Shown: in pieces, positions 11,560 to 21,650 of the stretch
Layout: each line of letters starts with the position of its first letter
Position numbering within the stretch: the first letter of the stretch is position 1
The notes under the pieces: generated by a model
Told to the model about the DNA's origin: nothing
What the model saw: the letters and a program-made list of their open reading frames with translations, nothing else
Database searches by the model: none
Source of the DNA: Bremia lactucae
Lineage: Eukaryota > Oomycota > Peronosporomycetes > Peronosporales > Peronosporaceae
Assembly (NCBI RefSeq): GCF_004359215.1
Contig: NC_090622.1
Location: 1,968,274 to 2,032,273, forward strand
Reading direction: 5' to 3'
DNA length: 64,000 nucleotides
Program-made: the position numbers and the translations under genes

Positions 11560-11990
11560 TTATCTGTGCAATCTCGCTCACGCTTGCCCTGTTTTGAACA
11601 AGATGCTCGGCTCGAGCCCTAAATTCGGCATGTGGCGGCTCAACTTTTGCCTGAGCCGGGTATTTAAGACCTCATACGGCCCTAGAATTAATGAGTCGTG
11701 AGCTTGAGCACTAAAGCCCAAGCTTGGCACGTCCGGCTAAGTTGGACACGCCAAATTCCAATTTCGTCGCATCCACCTTGATGCGGCAAGCTTCAATGGC
11801 ATCGTCTAATTCGACGAACTATCTTAAAAGAGAGTCGCCTTCGACTGCCTTGAACTAAGGTGCAGTCGAAGGCGTCTTGTCGAAGGCGTCCCTTTTTTTT
11901 TCGGGTCGACGTGGAAGCGTCAGTCCACTAGCATCATGTAGATGCTGCTGTCTCAGCAGTTTCAACTGTTGAGCACCTGTTCTCTCAACA
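11560..11990 (-). pseudogene. Gag fragment, family B
   Basis: The minus strand matches the B gag at 31980-32345: the counterpart of KFGMSNLAGRAKSW (about 11760-11720), the AAT-TCGACGA hairpin region and the GAGAACAGGTGCTC segment (about 11985-11965). The remainder of gag and the primer binding site are deleted, because LTR sequence follows at once at about 11990. Confidence 0.65.
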
Positions 11991-12235
11991 AGCTAGCTGT
12001 ATATGGCGCACCGCACATTCGTGTCTTGTGACGATTGGCGAAATTAATTCAAACTTAAACGACCAAATCAATAGAACTGTTTTTTTGTTGCTTCGATATT
12101 ACCAGATTTGGCAATATTGGAACCATCAAGTCAAAATTAATCAAGAAAATAATTTTGTTCTTTTTATTTATTTCTTCTTACAGGAGATAATATTTAGTAT
12201 CCTCTTGTAGGAAAAGAAACGGTACAAATTGCGCT
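11990..12235 (-). repeat. LTR B fragment, minus orientation
   Basis: Matches the reverse complement of the first half of the B LTR at 31166-31400, including GCGCACCGCAC, GTCTTGTGACGATTGGCG and the ATTACCAGATTTGGCAATAT block. Both ends are missing. Confidence 0.65.
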
Positions 12236-12310
12236 CTATTTCAAAATCTGCTCTTATATCTGAATCATTCATAGAAACTTGGTCAAACGAAAAATTATGC
12301 GTACTTTCTA

Positions 12311-12725
12311 TGTAACGGTGCATTACGACTTATACTGCTTCAGTTGCGAGTGGTGCCTTTCGTCACTTAACGTACACTAGTACGTGTAGAGGAACACTTC
12401 TCTTTAAGACAACTACTTCAAAGAGGGTCAAATGAAAACTGTAATAATATAATTAAGTTTCTCTTCTTTCTAACGATTAATGCTAACTTAATTACAAACA
12501 AATGCTAAACATGCAATTGTAATCTTATCTGTCTCTCTCTTTGTTTACATTTACAGCTGATCGGTCAGCAGTATAAATAGATATAACGGCTTATACCTAT
12601 TTATTGGTGAGACTCCCGAGCATTACTATATAAAGTAATATTCTCCAAATACTATCTATCTTTATGATAATATATAAATAAACAACCTTAAGTGTTAATT
12701 TCGTGTAACGATACACCCCGTTACA
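12311..12725 (-). repeat. 3' LTR, family A, minus orientation
   Basis: Plus strand TGTAACGGTG at the left and ACCCCGTTACA at the right, 415 bp. It is followed on the right by a C-rich run that is a polypurine tract on the minus strand, so this is the 3' LTR of the minus-strand element. Confidence 0.85.
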
Positions 12726-12740
12726 TAACCCTTCCCCTAA
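12726..12740 (-). other. Polypurine tract
   Basis: The minus strand reads TTTAGGGGAAGGGTTA immediately before the LTR. It is the plus-strand primer site for reverse transcription. Confidence 0.7.
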
Positions 12741-12842
12741 ACGACAATCACTCTGACTTTCATTGGATAGAGTAGTCACTATGTGACCACTAAATTCTAA
12801 AATCATGTTGATTGGTCAGAACCATCATTTTAATTCCATCGC

Positions 12843-14526
12843 ATAAAGAATAAATCCATACGGGGTGCTGGTAGTGCGGCGCCTTCGGTTGCGGTTCATG
12901 CAGCCGCAGGTGACGCACTAATGTCTCTTGCGGCAGACGTTCCGTCTGCCGTAGTATCTTCTTCTCGCGCAACACTAGATGTGCGGGTGCACGTGGTGGT
13001 TTTCCACGCGAGTTCGACCCCTCTTTGGAGGTCGACTACGAATGCGAGTCGGACGAAATGGGCCGACTCGGGGATAATAGAACAGCCGTCTGATAGACGT
13101 CAGGTGGCTGACTATGAGCCTTCGAAAGAGAGGGCTCATTCTGATAGACGAGTTAATAGTATGTTTGGTTCCGACGATGAGGATGATTCCTCATCGCACC
13201 GTTCCGTCTCCCGTACGGTCACCTGCACCTGTTTCTGTGGAAGGTAATGACGATGGCACAAGCCATCGAAGAAAAAGTTCTTGTGGCCCCCCTGCTTCAG
13301 TGGATACCACTCGGGGGAGTGAAGACAGTAAAATGTCTCGTCTCGCCCTTGACAAGAAGCCGTAGCTTTTGCTTGAACGGCTAATCAATAGCTTGTCTGG
13401 AGAGACTACTCCTCACAATAATAATCCCTTATATATTGCGACAAAGCTACATGGCCTTGATCCCAACGCGAAGAACTTTCGCGCTAAGGAAGATTTTTTT
13501 CTCGATGCTTTTTTCAAGCATCGATGCTATAGTGGCAACAAAAAGTGAAATAAAGTCTCGCTTATGCAAGCCTGGACCGCGTTCATTCGCAATGTCAAAG
13601 ACATTAGGACGCGAAGCCTGGCTTTAAAAACGAAACGCGATTCGCGTTAAGTTTGAGAAACGAACTCCAACCGGTGCAAGGTATAAATGGCATCGGTTGT
13701 CACGTGAGGCAGGACTTCCATGCCCCACGTAGGGTGATCCCTGTCCGTGTTGTGTTGACAACACCAAGCGAGTGGAAGCGGATGTCTATTCCCTCTTTCT
13801 TCGCCCGGGGAAGGGCTCGCATCTCTATCGAGATGCGCGATGCGATTGACGTTTTGCAATCGATTTACAGGCGCCAGGGGCGCGTGTTTTCCGATGGATC
13901 TTTTTATCCATCGGATAGGTCTCTTCATACTGACGGACGAGGTCCTCAACTATAGCAACCAGCTGGGAACGAGGCTCCCAGCTGTCATGTAAAGGTGGAT
14001 TACCGCGCCAGCGAACAAGATAACTCGTTCGCTGCCCCCTTACATCACAATGGTTATGGATACGTTCCACAATATAACTTTGACCACCGTGGGAATCCAC
14101 CAATGGTTGTGGTGGAGAGGAAAAATTAGATCCGAACCGTGTGTATGATATAGAGTCGAAGATCGACAAATCGATCGCTTCTTCCATGATTTGGAGGAGG
14201 GACTTGTCCACGAGCGTGGCAATCGTCGCTTGTTGGAGTAGGCGGTGCAGGCTCACCATATCGAGCGGTCGGAAGATCGTTCGAAGAGTGCGTACTTCAT
14301 GTTGGAGTACGAACGGAACTATCACGCTCTTCGTGATGAGCTGTCGTCAGCTCATCGCAGTTTCGAGGATACTCGGAAGTGGCATGAGAAACTTCAAATC
14401 CAACATGAGAATCTAGTTCGCGATCACAAGAATCTTTTAGGGATTCTTGAAAAGGGTGGTCAGATCCGTCCTCGGAAGAAACCGCGTACTGATGGTACGG
14501 GCGGAGCCGACCAACATAAAACGTAG
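12843..14526 (+). pseudogene. Antisense ORF of the A lineage (AS-A), broken copy 1
   Basis: Same frame as at 62122-63801. The start codon is mutated (ATCGCATAAAG where the sister copies have ATCGCATG). Segments seen: the AAPSAA-type start with a CGGCAGACG hairpin, the acidic LEVDYECESDE block (about 13030), LINSLSGETTPHNN (about 13380), MQAWTAFIRNVKDI (13563-13604), a cysteine cluster, and a coiled coil from about 14150 to 14450 followed by the basic tail RPRKKPRTDGTGG. The coiled-coil frame 14245-14526 is open for 93 codons. Frameshifts at about 13500 and 13690 and several stops break the rest. It overlaps the sense integrase-chromodomain hinge. Confidence 0.7.
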
Positions 14527-15235
14527 AATGCGTTCGCATTATACGTGGCAATTCTATTGTGTACGCATTGCCTCTGCGATGCAGTACACGAAAAGGCCCA
14601 ATGAACTTGGGTAGTAGTTTACTGCTACTCACGTCAGTGACTACACGCTTAGGTAGGTATACCGTAGAGAGTAGCACTAGATCATTAATTATAAATTAAT
14701 GCACGTTTGATCTTCCATGCTTGTCTGCATTCCGTTTCTGACGGTCCACTGCGTTAGCAATGAAATCCTTTACGAAACGGATTATTGATTCTCGAGTTAG
14801 CAGAATTTTTTTCTGCTGACTCATTTGTTTTGTCTTGTTCAGTACGCTTTGTGCGCACCGCCATGAGGTCTTTATCATCTTCGATGTCGATTGCTTCGAC
14901 ATCGACATCATTCGCGTCGACATCGACATCATTCGCGTCGTTGTTAACTTCGACGCGTGATGAGCATGAGCCAAAAGCGGTTTTGCTCGTGCAGTCCACC
15001 CCCCCTTAAACTAGAGGATCCCTCTAATTAGGTAGGTATGCGAGGATGGCGTAAGCCATTTACGAAGAGCGGTATGCGTCGTAGACGCATGCACCGATTT
15101 ATTGATGGCGAATTCGACCATCGGCTAAAACTCGCTCCAATTTGGATACGATTGGACGTAACCTCGAAGTATCTCTTCGAGGACGCGATTTACGTGTTCT
15201 GTTTGATCATCCGTTTCTGGGTGATCGGATGTTGA
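13825..15235 (-). pseudogene. Integrase C-terminal part and chromodomain, A lineage (broken)
   Basis: Frame 14677-14297 encodes LPKFIGPFRVLHRRGNAYTI and THSTFYVGRLRPY, the GPY/F-type module at the end of Ty3/gypsy integrases, then a hydrophilic hinge. Frame 14325-13825 holds the chromodomain (YIVERIHNH, SYLVRWRG, DSWEP). Chromodomains of chromoviruses steer integration to particular histone marks. Between 14700 and 15000 an acidic Asp-rich insert of simple GTCGACATCGACATC repeats lies in the frame. The catalytic core is deleted at about 15236. Confidence 0.75.
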
Positions 15236-15583
15236 CATTCCCTCAACATCTTCCGACTGTGATTGCGCTATCACGTCGAGTCCTCTTCGGTCGACTCTCT
15301 ACTCAACCTAGGGTCATCGTGGTGTATCTATTGGGCAACCGGTATAATTCCATGAATGTCGCCCGCTGGCGTACATTCATGTCTCAATTCACTTGACTTG
15401 TTCGAGTGGTGGACCTTCGGCGCTGCCTGTGCACTCGCACAGCTGACTCCACAGGGTGATAAGTAATCACGCTTTGATCTTGTGCAGTCGTACAAACGAC
15501 CGTACCACAAGTGAGGCCATCGCACTCACTCGTAGTACATCCACACGCTTGTGGACGCTCCAAGATGTTCATCAGATGGTTAT
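15236..15583 (-). pseudogene. Gag/protease linker, A lineage (fragment)
   Basis: Matches 28570-28210: RPQACGC, SECDGLTCGT and the NKSSELRHECTP segment. It is joined on the left directly to integrase sequence (deletion of about 2.6 kb relative to 25645-28220) and on the right to E-type gag. Confidence 0.7.
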
Positions 15584-15974
15584 CTGCTCTACCTCCAAGT
15601 TTGGAAATGGCCATAGCGACCTTTTGCCGTTCTGTTAAGAACAAGGCGGTATCAATGGACATTTCCATCTGCTTAATCCAAAAATGGAGATTTTCTCTCT
15701 CTTTTCCCTCAAATGTCTTCACATTTACAGTTAGAGGGCGAGCTCTCGGCTCTGAGTCAGATACAGAGACGTACTGGGTTGGCATAGATGCCGCTAAATG
15801 GTCCTGTACCTGACAGATCAGGGAGGCTTCGTACCGCATGAAGGCTTCAAGCCTTGCATGAAGGACCTCTGGTCCTTGGGAAATAATAAATTCCACGTGC
15901 TCAAGCCCGGATAAGGTGTTGATCTTGTCATAAGCGGCGCGTTGCGCTTCTGACAATTCTGAAATTTCTTCCAT
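15584..15974 (-). pseudogene. Gag N-terminal half, family E, fused to A sequence
   Basis: The frame opens at ATG 15974 with MEEISELSEAQRAAYDKIN and continues through [17 protein letters not shown] and [10 protein letters not shown] to MAISKLGG. It is then fused in frame to the A linker, giving a 196-codon hybrid. The same gag start is found at 59720 ([11 protein letters not shown]). The capsid C-terminal half and zinc knuckle are missing. The frame is open, so a hybrid protein could be made if it is transcribed, but it would lack the RNA-binding part. Confidence 0.75.
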
Positions 15975-16016
15975 TATCGTGAAAAATTAGTCTTGTAAAT
16001 ACTCAGGCGTAGATTG

Positions 16017-16034
16017 ACTACCAGTGCTACCAGG
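16017..16034 (-). other. Primer binding site
   Basis: The minus strand reads CCTGGTAGCACTGGTAG right after the LTR. TGGTAGCA is complementary to a tRNA ending UGCUACCA, as in initiator methionine tRNAs. Only 8 nt of this match can be claimed. Confidence 0.65.
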
Positions 16035-16363
16035 TGTAGCGGAGCTACCTCGCTCTTAAAGTCAGAGGAAGACTTTCAGACTCGAGAGTCACTTAGTTCT
16101 ATTGAACTAATGGGTTTAGCAACTCAGGGAGTCGTACATGCTATCAAAGCTTAAGGAATCCTAATTCAAGGGATTCAGGGTTCGTATAACTAAGTGGCAA
16201 CTAGTGCCCAAGAAGATATACCTTAGAAAGGCTTCATCTCTTATAGATCAATACGCAAGCCTTAGGAAGGCACTTAACCATTTAAGATCAAAAGAGGGAC
16301 TGACCTTTATTTAATTATTTAAATCTAAAACTTTACCCTAGCTAATAAAAAAATAGATTTGGC
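16035..16363 (-). repeat. 5' LTR, family E, truncated
   Basis: Begins TGTAGCGGAGCTACC as at 59781 and runs to ATAGATTTGGC, where it is broken in the middle of the hairpin region and joined to an A LTR of opposite orientation. Confidence 0.8.
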
Positions 16364-16642
16364 ATCAGCTGTAAGCGTAAACAAAGAGAGAGAGACAGAT
16401 AAAATTTCAATTGCATGTTTAGTTTTAGTTTATAATTAAGTCAGCATTAACAGTTAGAAAGAAGAGAAGCTTAATTATCTTAATTCAGTTTACATTTAAC
16501 CCTCTTTAAAGTAGTTGTCCTAAAGTGAAGTCTTCCTCTGCACGTACTAGTGTACGTGAAATAATGTAAGGCACCACTCGCAACATAAGCAGTGCGAAGT
16601 GGTTTTGTACTGAAGCAGTACAAGTCGTAGTTCCCCGTTACA
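16363..16642 (+). repeat. 5' LTR, family A, truncated
   Basis: The right part of the A LTR, ending TTCCCCGTTACA. It contains the hairpin TTGTACTG/CAGTACAA. The left part is lost at the junction with the E LTR. Confidence 0.8.
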
Positions 16643-16661
16643 CCTGGTAGCACTTTGTAGT
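16643..16661 (+). other. Primer binding site
   Basis: CCTGGTAGCACTTTGTAGT directly follows the LTR end, as in the other A elements. Confidence 0.7.
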
Positions 16662-16689
16662 CCGTCCAAGGACCACATTTTTCTCATCT

Positions 16690-17640
16690 AACATCGACAT
16701 ATTAGATAATAATGGAAATACGCATCACGTTTCGGGTGATAGCTACTCCTTTCTAAGTGACATAGAAAGGAGTGCGGTCGAACAAATGTGCTCGACCGTA
16801 GGAAATGATGCCATCTTGGCCATGCTGTCCGGTTTGGACAGAGATGCCCTCCATTCAGCCATCGCCAAATTTATACAAGATGAACATGACGAGGTGAAGG
16901 AGAAGGTAGCCTTGCTGAATCAGCAAGGCTCTCAACAGGCAGAACTGTTAAGGTTACAAAAAGTGCAGACCCCTGTACCTGGGATGACGAATACGCGTCG
17001 TCCTGAAACCTTAAGGACTGACATCTCTAAGTATAGGAGAGTCGAAGAAAACTCCCTCTTGTGATGATTTGTCGAGTTGGACGATGCCATAAGGGCACGT
17101 CACATTATCGACGAGCAAATGCAAGTCGCATTCGCTCAATCAAATTTGGCAGGTCGTGCCAAAACTTGGGCATTGGGCCTTAAGTTGCTCGACCCATATG
17201 TCTTTGGGTCGCAAGAGGCTTTTAAAGCCCGACTCAAACAGACATTTTAACCGCCTTGGGCTGAGTTCAGAGCATATGCCCAGCACAACGACTCTTAGCT
17301 AGTTGTATTACAAATAACCCAGTCCACGAACACACGTTGATTACGGTGTTCATGCAAGGTCTTACGGATGGTCCCGTAAAGACCCACCTGTTCCGCTTGG
17401 AACTGGATACGCTTGAAGAAGCAATATCCGTTGTGGAACAGGAGGACTTTAGCTTGAGACAGGTTCAAGCTAGTCCGTTATCGTATCGTCCTTCAAGACG
17501 ACACGAGCTAGAAGGTCCAGAACCCATGGACCTTTCCTACGTCGAAAGGGGGAGACCTCGCTTTTCGAGCAATAAGCGAATAGAAATGCCATCGCTGTCA
17601 AAAGTTCGGACACTACGCTCATGAGTGTAGTGCCCCACGC
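16690..17640 (+). pseudogene. Gag, family A (broken)
   Basis: The start codon is mutated (AACATCGACAT where the relative at 30149 has AACATGGACATG). The frame 16786-17064 encodes AILAMLSGLDRDALHS and VALLNQQGSQQAELLRLQ, a coiled-coil segment. A frameshift and stops near 17064, 17250 and 17290 follow. 17337-17624 encodes the capsid end (FMQGLTDGPVKTHLFRLELD) and PMDLSYVERGRPRFSSN. The zinc knuckle is next (RCQKFGHYAHECSA-like, 17590-17630) in a shifted frame. The tandem stem-loops across this gag are treated as a finding. Confidence 0.8.
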
Positions 17641-18246
17641 CCAGAGCTGAAAGGTACTGAACGTAATTTGGACCGAATGCTAAAAAAGGCATCGGTAGCG
17701 GATCCGACGTTGTTGCGAAATCGCAACAGCGAGGCGGACCGCCAAAAAACGGTCGGTGTCAGTAGGGGCGCAATACCCTACTGATCCAGCAACCTCAAGA
17801 GAATTTGGAAATCTTTTGACTAAAGTTGCTCCAGACACACAATTAATATGTGCCTCTGTACCTGGTGATGAGGTATCCCTCATCACCTTGAAGTTAAAAG
17901 TGACAAATGATTTGTCACTTAGAGATGAACAAGTGGCAGGCATCTTTACGGATCGATGCTGCCAGCTGATCCTTGACTCATATTTTCTAAGCCAAGGTAA
18001 ACCTAGGATGACAACAAATTTGTCATCCAAATCCAGTACGATAAAATTAATATCATACTGTAATTTTTTTAACGTGTAATGAAAATTCACTACGCGTTTC
18101 AGTACTACTATCGATGCGCCTGACGCTAGACGCACCGTCATCCTCGTTAAAGGGATGTCGCGCTTAACATATTTGATCATACGACCCTCTAGTGACTGGC
18201 TACGAATAAAGTTATTCGACGCTTTGCACTCCACTAGGGCTCTCGC
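17640..18246. pseudogene. Protease, A lineage, with its second part inverted
   Basis: 17640-17931 is in plus orientation and matches the reverse complement of 29150-28872. 17932-18246 is in minus orientation: the minus frame encodes VECKASNNFIRSQSLEGR, TVRLASGASIVV, and the flap/second strand DKFVVILGLPWLRKYESRI. The normal DSGA- or DCGA-type active site reads ECKA here, so it would be inactive even without the inversion. It joins E RT sequence at about 18246. Confidence 0.75.
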
Positions 18247-18960
18247 CAATAATTTACTTAAACATAGCAAAATTTACGCTGATATGGCTAGGTCATTATC
18301 TAATCACCTTAAAAAGGATACAGAATGGTGCTGAACTAGGACCGAAAATAATGTTTTTCGAGCAGTTGAGGATAGTCTTATCCATGCCCCGATTCTGGCA
18401 CTGTTAAACCCAAATTGGCCTTTCAGTGTCGTCTGTGACGCATCAGATTTTGCCATTGGCAGTGCTCTGTTACAAACAGATGTTGATGGGCATGAACGTT
18501 TTATTGCGTTCGAGTCTAGACAGCTTAAAGCTGCGGAAAAAAACTACCCAGTCCATGACAAAGAGTTATGAAGTATGCTCTCGTCAAATTATCTCGGCTC
18601 TAAGCCGTTTGTGCTATGAAGTATGCTCTCGTCAAATTATCTCGGCTCTAAGCCGTTTGTGATTTATACAGATCACGCGTCGTTACGCACGGCGACTAAG
18701 TCGCCCCATCTTTCACAGGAATGGCCCGATGGCTACCTTTTTTTGCGGAATACAACTTCGAGAAGAAGTATAAACCCGGCAAGCAAAATGATTTGGCCGA
18801 TGCGTTATCACGCAGGCCGGATTATGAGGTTTCTCATTTAACGACTATCTTGTTACCTATTCCTTATTTAATCCGTTCGGCTTACGCCAAGGATAAACAG
18901 TGTGTAGCTCTACTACGAGCCTTAAAGAACTCGGATTCAGGTATTAAATTACCGGCACGT
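18246..18960 (+). pseudogene. RT thumb end and RNase H, family E (broken)
   Basis: Starts within the RT thumb (NNLLKHSKIYADMARSLSN), followed by EDSLIHAPILALLNPNWPF and the RNase H first strand VVCDASDFAIGSALLQ. A stop occurs after HDKEL, and a 48-bp tandem duplication (18566-18661) repeats the segment coding SMLSSNYLGSKPF. The frame resumes at VIYTDHASLRTA and ends in YKPGKQNDLADALSRRPD. The catalytic residues of RNase H are recognisable, but the frame is broken by the stop and a shift at about 18720. Confidence 0.78.
18566..18661 (+). repeat. 48-bp tandem duplication inside RNase H
   Basis: The unit starting ATGAAGTATGCTCTCG occurs at 18568 and again at 18616, almost identical. A length of 48 is a multiple of three, so it is a recent in-frame duplication in a dead gene. 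Confidence 0.9.
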
Positions 18961-18964
18961 TTGC

Positions 18965-20620
18965 GTGCACGGTTACAGCGATTTTCTAGATAACAACCTG
19001 TTGCTCTATTACACAGACATTGCAGACCCTCCGCGTGTCGTTGTTTCTCATGATGAGGATTTGAAGTACCGAATCCTCTATGAGGCGCACGATGCTGTCC
19101 TTGGTGGTCATCTCGGTATAGAAAAGACCTACGGCTCTATCAGACAGAGTTATTGGTGGCCCAAACATTTTAAATGGGTCAGCACATATGTTCGCACATG
19201 CGATACGTGCCAACGGGTTAAGCCCTCGACACATGCTGCTGCGTCACTGGCGAGTCTTCCAATCCCCATAGGTTGCTGGGAATCCATTAGTATGGATTTT
19301 GTTTTTGGGCTACCGAAAGATTCAGCCGGTAACTCCGGTATAGTGGTCTTTGTTGACCGTTTGAGCAAAATGGCTTACTCAGCGGCCGTGCCGGATTCCA
19401 TTGATGGCGAAGGTACAGTTAAGCTGTTTATAGATCGCGGATTTCAACAACATAATTTGCCAGTGACAATTGTCTCTGATCGGGATCCCCGTTGCACGGG
19501 TAAATTCTGGAAATCAATTTTCCGAGTGCTTGGCACCAGATTGGATATGTCCACTGCGGACCATCCACAGACCGATGGTCAAACTGAACGTGTCAATCGC
19601 GTCATTGAAGACGTTTTTTTCGCAGCGTGTGTGCTCAGACACCAAAGCACTGGAGCTCAATGCTCCCAGTGGTGGAGTTTGCGTTAAATAACGCTGTTCA
19701 TGCCTCTACAGGCTATGTTCCGTTCTATGTAAACGGTCTTACCCACCCACGTGTTCCACTAACGATACCACTGCGTGATTCAGGGCTTGGTGGGGGAGAA
19801 TTGGCCGATAGGCTTGCTGATATCAGCCCTGTTACCGTTTGGAAACAAGTAAGCGAGTTTCTCGCGACGCGATTTAGTGTCTTAAGACATGCAAGGGATA
19901 CGATGGCTGATAGCCAAGACAAACAAAAAGAACAAGCAGATGCCAAAGGCAGAAGCTGTATTAATTCTAATATGGTCGGAGACCGAGTTTTACTAAACGC
20001 TAAAAACCTACCTACCAACTTGATTTCCGCGGTCTTCAAGACCAAATTGCGCCCGCGCTTTATTGGACCATTTATGGTCGTGGCCAAGAAGGGCCTAGCT
20101 TATACGCTAAACCTTTCCAGCAAGCTGCGTACACACCCAGTGTTTTACGTTGGCTTGCTTAAGCCATATCAGGACCCTTCCCACGTGGACTTGAAGGCGC
20201 TTGCGCCGAGACAGGCGGTCGTGCCGCAGATTGATGCATCTTCACCGGGATATCTAATCGGCCCTCTAAACGAGGCTGCTGACGCCCCAGTGTCGAAAGA
20301 CGGTCCCGAACCGCCTCAAAAGAGCTTTCAACCCGAGCAAGGATCTCACGGAGTAGTTGCACCTCGTGCCGTAAAGCATCAAATACTTCCGCCGAAATTT
20401 CGGCCTCCTCCCACGCTGCTTGATGCACGGGGGAACCTTCAGTTTCATGTGGAGAAGCTCTTAAAGCGACGTCGTCGTGAGAGTCAATACCAGTATCGGG
20501 TAAAGTGGCTAGGGAACCCCTCTTCTGAAAACTCTTGGGAGTTCAAGGTACCTCTTCGGCAAAATTGCTCGTACGCCGTCGGCGTTTTGAGTGCCAAGCT
20601 CAGGGTCAACTCGCGTCAAA
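18965..20620 (+). pseudogene. Integrase with chromodomain, family E (one frameshift)
   Basis: Frame 18965-19687 holds the zinc-binding region (EAHDAVLGGH ... CDTCQ) and all three catalytic acids: D in SMDFVFGLP, D in VSDRDPRC and E in TERVNRVIED. A frameshift near 19625 moves to frame 19627-20703, which continues with VEFALNNAVHASTG, the GPY/F-type module (RFIGPFMVVAKKG, THPVFYVGLLKPY), a hydrophilic hinge of about 90 residues, and the chromodomain (YQYRVKWLGN, ENSWEF). This is the best preserved integrase of the window. The 3' half overlaps an antisense ORF. Confidence 0.85.
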
Positions 20621-21650
20621 CGACGCTTCCCACCACTAAACGTGGGATTAGGTGGATCTTTAGCCTCAGTGCGGCTTCGATCCATGGTTGTACGGTTAAT
20701 TGAAGCACTGAAATGTCGGCTGGGCCTTTCTTCGTTTTGTGGCATAAATGCCGAACGTAACTGGCCTTTGGCCTTAAGCTTAGCGAAGTCGAAGCGAAGC
20801 TTCCGTTCCAAACGAACATCACCTCTATCCGCAGACACTCTGATATTCCAGATATTACAAAGTTTGCGGGCCCGGTGAACCCAGATCTCAAATAAGACTT
20901 CGTTTTCAGTCCTTGTTTTGTTTGGGAACAAAATGATCGGAAGTTCCCTCATAAAGGTCACCAAAGCCCCACGGGCTTGATCGCGTAAACGCGTCAGACA
21001 CTGGCTTCGCGTCATTACCTCAGGCTTAAGGTATTGCTTATGAAGAGCGTCGCGAGCAGCGATCTCCTCCAGCGTCCCCGCCGGGTCACCAGCAGAGATC
21101 CAGATGGCCAAGCTATGACCCGCTATTTCTTTGAGACGCTCGTCCGCACTAAGCGGAGTGAATCTAGATTCACTATGAGCCTTAGCTTCCGCTATTTCGG
21201 CAGCTCGTCGACGAGCTCTTTACTCTATGAGAATTATCTGCTCTTGCTCTTCATCGAGCGGATTCGTAATAATGTTGAACTCAGGGTCCCGTGTCCTGCT
21301 CAATGCAGTTATGACATCAGCGGCACCACGTTCTGGGAACGGATTCGGGGCTAGCGGACGTTCGTCCGGAGGAGAAGGCGTGAGCGAACGCTGCTCTTTT
21401 TCCTCCTCCTCTGATTGAGAGTGACTTTAAAGTCCACCATTCCCTCATCGTCGTAAAAGGTGCTCAGAGTCTGTGACTCACGCTTGATTGTCATTAGACA
21501 AAGGAATGAAAGACACAGCCAAACGGTTAGCGGTTTGGGTTCCAACCTCAAAGAGGAAATGAAGCGAATGCTGTCACTCGGTGTCAACAGTCTGATGGGG
21601 GAGGATGTAATGGGGCACACATCGGTTGGAGAACCGTTTTTGTGGTACAT
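20159..21650 (-). pseudogene. Antisense ORF of family E (AS-E), nearly open copy
   Basis: From the polypurine tract leftwards: a start region near 21650 (segment TIKRESQTLSTFYDDEG), a helical block DEEQEQ...ARRRAAEIAEAKAH at about 21260-21150, RFTPLSADERLKEIAGHS, a central block around LTRLRDQARGALVTFMRELP (20990-20930), LERKLRFDFAKLKAKGQL (20800-20750), a Ser/Arg-rich part, then in a second frame (20428-20159) a coiled coil FDALRHEVQLLREILARVES and a Pro/Ser-rich tail ending GKGPDMA. The frame 21111-20509 is open for 200 codons. Antisense transcription would have to start in or near the 3' LTR. Function is unknown. The 20159-20620 part overlaps the sense hinge and chromodomain. Confidence 0.65.
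21593..21605 (+). other. Polypurine tract
   Basis: GATGGGGGAGGA directly precedes the LTR start TGTAATGGGG. Confidence 0.75.

Larger units (their letters stand above)
7570..12235 (-). mobile_element. B/C chromovirus remnant, minus strand
   Basis: Reading leftwards from 12235: LTR B fragment, gag scrap, RT, RNase H, integrase and an antisense-ORF fragment. The pol sequence is the same lineage as the plus-strand element at 33690-36614. No 3' LTR is left; on the left it abuts an E protease fragment. Gag-LTR and RT-gag segments have been deleted. Confidence 0.7.
12311..16363 (-). mobile_element. Chimeric chromovirus: E 5' half joined to A pol and A 3' LTR, minus strand
   Basis: From right to left: LTR E (partial, 16363-16035), primer binding site, E-type gag (15974 to about 15590), A-type gag end/protease linker, an internal deletion at about 15236 that removes RT, RNase H and most of the integrase, the integrase C-terminal part and chromodomain, the antisense ORF on the plus strand, a polypurine tract and LTR A (12725-12311). 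A normal insertion has two identical LTRs, so the unlike ends show rearrangement. Confidence 0.8.

Noticed and set aside
14870..14960. Asp-rich microsatellite-like run as a separate repeat element
   Set aside because: It is the acidic segment of the integrase C-terminal part (VDVDANDVDV on the minus strand), also present in the copy at 25360-25310.
17680..18270. A separate minus-strand protease gene of 196 codons
   Set aside because: It is the inverted piece of the A protease; the 3' half of the frame is the shadow of the plus-strand segment 17640-17931.
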